Positions 54,815 to 64,000 of a stretch of DNA of 64,000 bases are shown in pieces. The notes below the pieces were generated by a model. The model saw only the letters and a list, made by a program, of their open reading frames with translations. It searched no databases and had not been told where the DNA came from. Both the position numbers and the translations under genes were made by a program. Numbering within the stretch: the stretch's first letter is position 1; every line of letters starts with the position of its first letter. Source of the DNA: Engraulis encrasicolus (lineage: Eukaryota; Chordata; Actinopteri; Clupeiformes; Engraulidae); NCBI RefSeq assembly GCF_034702125.1, contig NC_085865.1, positions 23,411,567 to 23,475,566 of the forward strand. Direction: 5' to 3'.

Positions 54815-55702
54815 TTCTAATGGGGGCAGCGTTAATTTACATTAAAAAAAATATAACATAGGCCTACTCCAAATATTTTCCCAAAAGGTACCGCTGCTTG
54901 CTAGTTGTCTGCTGATGTTGTATAACATTTTGGATGCTTTTGGGAATAAATAGAACTGTTTTTTTTCAAAGGGCTTTTGGGACTTTTATTTGTTAGGATA
55001 GTGTGGGAGGAGACAGGAAGTGAGTGGCAGAAAGCGAGATTGGGGTGGGAGAGGGGAGATCAGGAAATTACCTTGTTCCAGAATCGAACCGGTGTCCTTG
55101 GCGTCACAGTATGGTGCCTTAGCCATTTGAGGTATGGCCAATGCCGTTGAATCTTTTTTTATCAATATTTTTTGAAGGGGCAGACTGTGCGTGATAATTA
55201 TATGTATGAGAGGACGCATCAAATATGTCACTAATTTCATGATGGTGTCGACTGATGTCTGTTTGGATGCTTTTTGAATTCGCGACTGTAAGCACTCAAG
55301 TGTGTTATCCAGCCATTGCCTCAAGTCATACGTAGTTAGCAAGTTTCATTATGTTGCAGTTTCTACTCCGCGTCTGGTTAATGACTTTCCTGTTGTGTTG
55401 CTGGCTGCTGGTCCTGAGGCTGAGGTTGGAGGCATTCCACTAAAGGAAAGAAAGACAGAAAAAAACAATAACTAACAAAAAAAGAAAAAATAATACAAAA
55501 TCTCATTTGACTCACAATTTACTGAGCATCCCGATACTGCTGCAGGAAGCAGCAGCAGTTCCCTCTAGAAAGCACAAGTTATGCATTAGCTCCTCCGCGG
55601 CATACATATCCCACCGCATCTCCAACTTATTGCTGTACACAGCACACAGTATATTTCTGCCAAGCCGACACAGATTGGGATTTTGAGACAGCAAGATAGG
55701 GA

Positions 55703-55787
<85 letters not shown>

Positions 55788-56523
55788 CACCCAGACAGAG
55801 ACATAAAAAAGCAAGCGGAAAAAGCAGAAGAAAACACAGAGGGCATTGGACAGGTATTTAAGTAAGATGTTTGGGTGAAGCAGACTGTTTGTTCACTTGG
55901 TTAGACTTGGCAAGGATCAAACCATACACCATGGACTCCAGCTGGACACAAAATGTATCAGTTTGTATATCTGACCAGAAACTGTGACGCTAACATTCAT
56001 CATTCTCTGTGCTCTTTCCAGCAAACTCCAATATCATTGTGCCAAGACAAACTTTTTTTTTTGGTGTCTTGGTGGTTGCCTGCTAAGCTTGATAGTAGAG
56101 ATGCACCGGATCCTGATTTTTAGGATCATGCCGGATACCGGATCCACTCCTGCCGGATCCGGAACCGGATACCGGATCCTACGAAAGGGTTGAAACACAT
56201 AGTCTACTCGCACACGTGGGCCCTTTTTATTACGTTGGCTCAAACAATTTTTTAGACTCATTGGTTTACTGACAAACTGCCTGCAATGGCAGCTTCCAAA
56301 GGGCTCTCACTCCATGCAGTGACTGGGGTTGTGAAAGACTGACTGAAAAGCCTAGGCTACGTAAAAACTAGAGATGCACCAGATCCTGATTTTTAGGTAA
56401 CTGCCGGATACCGGATCCACTGCTTAAGATCCTGCCGGATCCGGATCCTGTGAAAAACCCTATTATCCTGCCTTTTCCGGATCCGGAACCGGATCCGGTG
56501 CATCTCTACTTGATAGTACACCT
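54815..56523. repeat. 1.7-kb tandem duplication, copy B
   Basis: Head-to-tail copy of 53054-54814 with the same SINE (54983-55146), a shorter GA tract (55706-55787), TATTTAAG in place of TATATAAG, the 18-codon ORF at 55931 and the hAT element at 56096-56508. Confidence 0.95.
56096..56508. mobile_element. GGATCC-rich hAT element in copy B
   Basis: It has the same ends and the same 8-bp duplication CTTGATAG (56088-56095 and 56509-56516). It was therefore copied by the tandem duplication, not by a second insertion. Confidence 0.92.
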
Positions 56524-56611
56524 TTCCACTGTTTGGGCTGGCATCATCCTTATGCCAAGTCTGAATCTCCTGCCTGTATTGTTATATCTGTTTTAGAATG
56601 CACACCATATG

Positions 56612-56790
56612 GGGGCCGCTGTGGCCCAGCGCAGCGCGCTAAGCCCCCCACATTTGGGCTTGCATGCCCATGGGGACCCCGGTTCGAGTCCGGCCGGGGT
56701 CATTTCCTAATCCCACCCCGTCTCTCTGTCCCACTTGCTTCCTGTCTCCATCTCAGACTATCCTATCAAATAAAGGCATAAAAGCCCGTA
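56612..56790 (+). repeat. tRNA-derived SINE, family 3
   Basis: GGCCGCTGTGGCCCAGCGCA, B box GGTTCGAGTCC and tail CTTCCTGTCTCCATCTCAGA then AATAAAGGCATAAAAGCCC are all visible. Confidence 0.75.
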
Positions 56791-57264
56791 AAAATATATC
56801 TAAAAGAATGCATACCATATGAACACAATTCTCCATTTGTGCAATAAGTAGCGGTATGTTGCAACATTTTCTGCTGTCACGACTGGTCAGACAGTTTATA
56901 TTTTTCGGGAGTAGAAGACGGACTTGGATGTAATAACTGAAATAATGTTTTCAGCCTTGCACTGATGCTATCTGTACCAAAGCCCATCTCACTATAAAAT
57001 ATAATAACATTGATTCCACTATCAAGGCATTTATCAATTTCTGTTGAAACCTTATCCATTATGTATTGGTTTGGGTCAGTGTCAATTAAGAGATAGAAAT
57101 GGCTGGGCAGGAGAATGTTCTGGTTGAAACAGCAGCTAAATTGCTGGCACGAAGCTCTCAGATCTTTTCCACATATTTAATAAGAGAGCCATTTTGGACA
57201 TCTCTTCACCAGTAATTGGTGCTGACCTATATCACCCGTTGTCCTGCCAGCTCAGTCTTCTTCC

Positions 57265-57554
57265 CAGGGGCGGTTCTAAGGGGTGGCAGGGGGTGGCATT
57301 TGCCCCCCCAGAAATATGATTTGCCACCCCAATTATGAGCCCTGATTGTGACCAATAGCCTTAATGCTTGACATAATTTCAGACATAGAACGTAAGGTTT
57401 CAGGTTTTTTTTTAAGGGATTCACTGTATCACATAAGTGTGTGTGTCGATTATATAGCGCTTATAATTTTCCCTTAGTGTAGGAACATGCCCCCCTGAAA
57501 TACACTACGCCACCCCTTTACCACCCCAAGAATAAATGTCTGGAACCGCCCCTG
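57265..57554. mobile_element. hAT-type non-autonomous element with 8-bp duplication
   Basis: Ends CAGGGGCGGTTCTA and TGGAACCGCCCCTG are flanked by CTTCTTCC (57257-57264 and 57555-57562). It is 290 bp, with GCCACCCC-rich inner parts. Confidence 0.92.
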
Positions 57555-57599
57555 CTTCTTCCCTCAGTGTGCAAGTAGACCTACACTGCTATGCCACAA

Positions 57600-58545
<946 letters not shown>

Positions 58546-59140
58546 GAATGTATTCATACACAGGCACATTGTTTTCCCGGAATCCATTGCAGCTGAAAAT
58601 AGAGAGCTCTCTGCAGCAGTCGTGCGAGACTTAAAATCAGATTTTCACGGGAGGAAGGAAGGCCCCAGAAAGAAAAGTTAATTGCTGCCTCTTCGTAACG
58701 TTGCCAGGCAATACATGGACAAAAAAAATGGCTGACGCAGCAACAAAGGCGATCGTTTCTTTTTTCAGCACTGTGCTTCTCTGTCACCAATACAATAATG
58801 TAATTATCTTCATTTATTAATCAATGTCATGCCTCAAGTGACTGTAGCCGGCTGGGTAGTAAGTGAGTTACAACAGTAGGCATAGTGGCCCAGCATGGAG
58901 ACTTACTGTGCACTGTCAGAGTTCTATCGTATTGACCTACTCATCTGCCTCCTACCCCAGACTCCCCAGATCGACTGAGAAAGCCCTCATATATTGTAGG
59001 CCGACTGTAGGTGCAGAATCAGTAATCATCTAAGAGTGTGCAAAAGATGTCTAGGGGTGACCAAACCAAAAACCCAAAATGTCAAAGGGGGGGAAAGGGG
59101 AGGCTCCGCCATGCCAGTGTTTCCGGAAGGTTATCCCCAA

Positions 59141-59588
59141 AGCCATACAGAGGGGAGAGTTGCGCGATTGGAGGACCAGGAATTAAATTGCAGCCCGCCT
59201 TTCAACGAGATAAGGTCGTGCCTAAAGCGGCTGTCTTTCCATAGACTCAACATAGAACCACCACATTAACAGCCAAAAATAAGGACTAACGAACTATACT
59301 GCGGGGTAATCACCACAAATATGTAAACTATCAACTGTCTCGGTGGTGATAATCACAACAGTTTTACCATCTGTGATGTTTATCTGAAGTTATTACTACG
59401 AACAGCAAGTCTTGTCATATTCCCTGCATTGCATCGCATCACATTTGCTGTGTGCTACGCCCACTTCTAGGCACTAACATTCGCAATGCTTAAGCAGTTC
59501 TGAGACGCTAAACAGCTAATTTTGCTAATGCGGAAGTCGGCCCTAGGACACAGTGGAGATTGCCCGACTCTCCCCTCTGTATGGCTCT
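59141..59588. mobile_element. Inverted-repeat element with CCATACAGAGGGGAGAGT ends
   Basis: CCATACAGAGGGGAGAGTTG at about 59143 is complementary to GACTCTCCCCTCTGTATGG at about 59567. The region between has no coding potential, consistent with a MITE. Confidence 0.65.
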
Positions 59589-59590
59589 GG

Positions 59591-59927
59591 TTATACTCAT
59601 GAACGGTCATCCGGGTACTTTGCTCTTAAATTTGCGTTACGCCCCTTTATGGGTGAAAACAAACCGAATGTCTCATTGACTTACATGCTACATTGGCTAG
59701 CCTAAATGAATACATTCCATGCTTCAGCCACGGCTGTTTGGCTATATTATTTGAACAACCGGCAACGCAACACGTTTTCGGCATGTTGCGCGTGAACAAC
59801 GCTAGTCTACAGGTCCGTATCTTTCGTTTATTAATCCCCAACATCACCAATTGACTTGCATGTGTTGTTTTCCCACACAAATGGGCGTAACGCACATGGA
59901 AAACGTCACGCCGTTCATGAGTATACT
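59591..59927 (-). mobile_element. MITE-like element with THAP-domain fragment
   Basis: Ends TTATACTCATGAACGGTCAT and CGTTCATGAGTATACTCAGG are inverted repeats. On the minus strand an ATG at 59784 opens MPKTCCVAGCSNNIAKQPWL, the start of a C2CH THAP zinc finger, ending before a donor-like GTAAGT (about 59691). THAP domains occur in P-element-like and other eukaryotic transposases and in host regulators. Only the N-terminal piece is present. Confidence 0.65.
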
Positions 59928-60740
59928 CAGGCTCATCAATGAGCCAACCCGACACAGCTGGCTGTAGGCGGGGCTGTCACACCTTCCCTGTCAAAACAGA
60001 GGCCCACATGGCCTCCCCTCTTCACAACTTCAATATAGTGAACAGGCATGGCTGGCATGGGGTAATTGAACCATGTGTCTTCTGAATTGAAATGTGCTTC
60101 CTCTCTCTGTGTCTTTATTTTGGAAAAAAAAAACTTTCACACTTGTTTGAGCACATTTTCATGACCTGTTATATGTGTTCATTTTTTTTTTTTTTTTTTA
60201 TAATTACATACAGTATTAATTGCATTTATTGTACTGTATTATCATGGCATTCATAGTTTTGGTTGGCTCTACAACACATTCCTCTTGCGCAGCACTTTTG
60301 GTGGTGAATGAATCTGCACTTTTGATGTTCATGAATAAAAAATGTTTACTCTAAGACTTGCTCAAACAACAGAGACGGCCCCTGCACCAACTTCACTGCA
60401 GCACTTCCATACAGCTGCACCGTGTCAGCGGGTGAGGAGAAGTAGTGACAGGGTGAAACAGTGCAAACTGTCTTTTCCTTTTCCTGACGCAGTCAAGCTA
60501 CTCTATACTGCTGGTGGGTTTTTTTTCCCACAGACAGCTATTCCTTGATGGCTCTAGTGCGCTGTCAGTTTGATGTTTGCTTTATTTTTCCTATTTGCCG
60601 TGAGTGGAGAAATGCTTTGGCATATTGACTATGACTAAGCATTACCTCCCTGGATTGTTAAGGCAGGCAGGCAGACTCATCTGGGGGAAATTTGTGTTAA
60701 CTGTGTGCTGGGGTTGGGAGAGTCTCTGAGGTGAGCAGGG

Positions 60741-60890
60741 AAGCCGATATGGGGGGGACAAATGGGTCAGTAGTCCCGGGCTCAGGGAGAGAGGGAGCCC
60801 CCTTTACATGGTATGCATTCAGGGTGGGGCCCTTGTCGATGACTTGGCATCCTTGGCGTGACCAAAACTATCAGCAGCCCTGAAACTGCT
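60741..60890. repeat. Dispersed GGGCCC-type repeat, copy 4
   Basis: Contains GAAGCCGATATGGGGGGGAC, AGTCCCGGGCTCAGGGAGAG and CTATCAGCAGCCCTGA, matching the copies at 33916 and 42372. Confidence 0.65.
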
Positions 60891-61883
60891 GCCCTGCTGT
60901 ATGCTGTGCTTTGCAGTGCTGTGTGGCACTCTGCACACCTTTTTCTACTGGAATGATGAAGTCGTCTCCCCCACAGTGGCCAAAAATGAGAGGCAGCAGT
61001 GAAACTCTCTCTTTTTCATCTTGGAACTTGGGGAAATGGAAGCCATACATCATTTTGGCTTGCTCAAACTTTCTCTTAAGTTGGATCGAGTGCCATCAGC
61101 TATTGCAGAACAATGGAGCGTCTGATCTTTCAAGATGTTCCCCACGGCGTTTCCACAAGAAACGTCTTTCTTTTTTTTCCCCCAACACACAAACCCATCC
61201 TCTCCTCTCCTCCCCAGTGGGACGTGGGGCGTGTCATCATCTCTTGTCACCGTGCACAAGTAGTGGACATAATCGCCTCTTTTCGTCTTTTTTTCCCTCT
61301 TCCTCAGGTGTAAAGACGAATGTGGTAGTGATTGCACCCAGCGGACCTATTGGGTCCCCACGTGCTTGTCGATTGCTTCAAATTACATCACCCCATTCTT
61401 CAAATCTCTCAAATGATTTATAACCCAATTAAAGTAACAACATGGTAGATGTATAAAATTGCATAAATATTCCCCATCCCCCCCATCTCTCTTTCTCTCC
61501 TTTCTCTTTCTCAGTCTGCCTCTCTTCTTCTTCTTTTTCCCTCGGTCTCATTTAAAAAGTGCCCCAAGGCATCGGTGACAATTGGTGAACTGAGCGCAGC
61601 AGGGAGTGTGTTTTTTTCCCCTTCCGAGTCGTTTTTTCGCTGAGTAATGAAAAGGCTAACATAGCACACGTGTCTTATTCCTCCAGAAGGCATTGACTCA
61701 CAGGTTGTATATTAGCGTGCACTAAACCCCCATCTCCACAACACAGGGGAATATACTAAGGAAGCAAAGGCAAAGAGGAACGGAATGTAAAAGTAGTGTG
61801 TGAAAGAGAGAGGGCAGAAGCGTGGAGAATGAGTCTAGAAATATAGAGGGAAGAGGAGGGAGGAGAGTAGATATACTATAGAG
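60891..61883. other. Non-coding interval
   Basis: No exon or known repeat recognised. A pyrimidine-rich stretch occurs at 61470-61550. Confidence 0.45.
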
Positions 61884-62091
61884 CAGTGTTTCCCAACCTT
61901 TTTTGTCTCGCGGCGTACCCCCTAAACCTCTTTGTTGTGCCATGAGTACCCCCTAATTCATGTTTTACATCGATTTCCCTGTCCTGATGTGACTGCTCCA
62001 TACATTTGTTATAATAATATCTTTCCAAGTACCCCCTGCAGTGTGCGCGCGTACCCCTAGTGGTACACGTACCCCTGGTTGGGAAACACTG
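61884..62091. mobile_element. hAT-type MITE, CAGTGTTTCCCAACC ends
   Basis: The left end CAGTGTTTCCCAACC and right end GGTTGGGAAACACTG are perfect inverted repeats around 208 bp rich in GTACCCCC. Flanks CTATAGAG and CATAGAGG suggest an imperfect target duplication. Confidence 0.85.
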
Positions 62092-63899
62092 CATAGAGGG
62101 AGGTGGAAAAGGTGGAGAAAGGGAAGAATGAATGGAGGGCTGGAGGCGGGAGGGAAGGATGGAGGGGAGGCTGTGCTTACAGAAGGCAGCGCGCAAGGTG
62201 TTTGGGGAAAACACTGATTTATGTCAGTGCATCGGCAGTTTCTCGGCCTTGTCACCGTGGCATGCGGTGATAAAAGTCTTTCCTGATAGCCAGCGGCCAT
62301 GTCCTCCTGCCCTGCCTACTGTCTGACTACCCCCCCCACCCCCCACCCCCCTCCATTTTGGCATTCTGCACGTCAGTCCCTGGCGATGACAGGCCGATAT
62401 GAAAAACACCCAGGAAAGCGGGAAAGGGGGGAACCTTGCCATGGTTTATTCACGGAACAAGCTCTGTTCCTCGGGGCAGAGAAACGGGTGTAATATGCAT
62501 CAGCGGATGGATGAAAGTGGCATCAGGTCTCCATGGCCCCCCCTCTAGTTTATCAAAGTCAGCTTGGCTCACCACCTCCACTTGTCTCATCCCCCTCCCC
62601 ATCTCCAAAACCTCTACACCCAGCACCCAGCACCCAGCATGGCACTGGAGTTTTGGAACGAAAACAAGAAAACCGTTTTAATTGTCATTAGAATCGTAAG
62701 TGTCTTTGTTATTGTCCCTGTGAATAGAACTGTGGGTCTTTTCTCACTCAGTAGCATCACCTTGGCTGGCACCATGTAGCATTACTCACTTCAGCAAATG
62801 GAGAGGCGAGAGCGAGCAGTCCAAATTAGGGGGGAAAGGGGGGGTTGATGTGTTCGACCGGGCCCAGCCGAGCCAGCAGCTTCAGCGTAACTAGAAAAAC
62901 AATCAAGATTGGCTTGTGAACACAGAGCAGGAGTCTAGCAATTGACAAAGTGCCTAATGATGAGGGACAAAAGGATGGCTGCTTAAATGGGTTGCCTGGG
63001 TCTTTAACCAAAAAGCGGCCCTGCACAGGGATGTCAGGAGAAGCCAGACATTTCTTCAGTGTTCGAATTAATGACACCATCGGCACTGCAAATTCAGACC
63101 TTTTGCCCCCCTGGCTCTTATTTAAGATACCCATTTGCCAGAAACAACAGACACACAGCAAATTGTGTAGTGTTAATTCAACACCTAGAGAGTAGAACCA
63201 AATACAATCTATAAAAAGTTAAACTTGACTCTTTAATAATTGATGAAAAAGTGTTAATAAAAAAAAAGTACACTCTCCTTCAGCTTGTACAATATTGGTC
63301 AACACTTACTTATAATAGCCTAATAATAATGCTACTATTACTGCTACTACTACTATTACTGCTACCACTACTACTAATAGGCTTTTTACTTCTATAATAC
63401 TAACATTAGCATGACTACTACTCCTACTAGGCCTTCTACTTCTACGACTATTACTACTAAACTGCTGAGTCAAAGAAAATGTCCTGTGAGGCAAGTGGAG
63501 ACATGGTATCATTACAATGCTTGATTTGTTTTTAAATATGAAAATGAGGGGTTTAAAACTCCATATCCCCCAGGCTTAACTACCATGAAATATTTGTTTA
63601 TATTGGATGAGTTGTAATCTGGTACTTGTTGTCAGACAATACAATAATAAGAATAATCTCAAAACTAAATGTGTGGAAATTCTACCAAATTCACATTACC
63701 TCATATAGCCTGAAAAGAAAAGTTGCCCGTTCCGGCTTGCAGCATGTCAAATCGCAAACCACAAACATCTCTGAATCACATGTTGAGGGATTTGAGTTTT
63801 GTTGACATGACTCAACTTATAATTTCCTCATGTCTTGTGCCGCATGTCTTTCTCAGACAATATTTGTACATGTGTGAGCGTGAGTCAGTGTATCATCTT

Positions 63900-63900
<1 letters not shown>
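62092..63900. other. Non-coding interval to the end of the window
   Basis: No exon recognised. A diverged ACT/ATT trinucleotide region lies at 63320-63460. Confidence 0.45.
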
Positions 63901-63935
<35 letters not shown>

Positions 63936-63945
63936 CAGTAGCGGC
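63900..63945 (+). repeat. (CAG)n microsatellite
   Basis: About eleven CAG units are followed by TAGCAGTAGCGG. No supported exon contains it. Confidence 0.95.
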
Positions 63946-64000
63946 CTGTTTGCAGCTGCCTGCCTGGCTGTCTCCATCTCGTCTCTTTGGCTCACATCTG

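Noticed and set aside
60911..61423. A 170-residue plus-strand ORF in the gene-free region
   Set aside because: No recognisable domain, low-complexity serine/proline-rich translation and no conserved splice context. A random ORF is more likely.
63900..63945. CAG run as a polyglutamine exon
   Set aside because: The frame has no supported upstream exon, and TAG codons or different frames interrupt it. It is treated as a simple repeat.

Overview
The window is nuclear DNA from a ray-finned (teleost-type) fish. The evidence is long (CA)n, (CT)n and (CTGT)n microsatellites every few kilobases, many small hAT-like, mariner-like and foldback DNA elements, tRNA-derived SINEs, and vertebrate intron-exon structure with GT-AG boundaries. 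No bacterial genes, operons or CRISPR arrays are present. The species cannot be named from the sequence.

Region 1 (375-14948, + strand) holds the last ten coding exons of an ABCA-family transporter, best matched to ABCA4, the retinal N-retinylidene-phosphatidylethanolamine flippase. The exon lengths are 130, 121, 63, 107, 142, 135, 104, 93 and 250 nt plus a terminal exon. They reproduce, from my recollection, the lengths of human ABCA4 exons 40-48. Together they encode the last transmembrane helix, the whole second nucleotide-binding domain and a C-terminus with the ABCA4-like LHPRAAGA motif. The 5' part of the gene lies outside the window.

Region 2 (18046-30326, - strand, tail-to-tail with abca4) holds twelve coding exons of a trans-2,3-enoyl-CoA reductase (TECR or TECRL2 family). 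All reading phases match. The assembled protein would be 308 aa, the same as human TECR, once the missing five-codon first exon is added. That first exon was not found between 30.3 and 64 kb, so it is either very distant or unrecognised.

Nested in the 6.5-kb tecr intron, on the opposite strand, is a 5.6-kb block (23583-29213). It has 11-bp terminal inverted repeats and a TA target duplication, and it split an older MITE. Inside it are splice-flanked exon candidates and a 96-codon ORF related to the C-terminal domain of a large uncharacterised fish protein family (SAMD3-like/PB1-type). It looks like a transposon carrying a gene fragment as cargo.

Region 3 (30.4-64 kb) contains no recognisable host coding exon. 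It holds microsatellites, a decayed LINE, a 1.6-kb Tc1-like foldback, a 1.7-kb tandem duplication carrying a hAT element, a MITE with a THAP-domain fragment, SINEs and hAT-type elements with clear 8-bp target duplications.

The most unusual feature is in the abca4 introns. Two exons (the human 46 and 48 equivalents) sit between an upstream (TG)n and a downstream (CA)n tract. Both are followed by degenerate copies of their own 3' end plus splice donor, and the second is also preceded by degenerate copies of its acceptor region. This is a local array of decoy splice junctions, probably created by microsatellite-mediated duplication.
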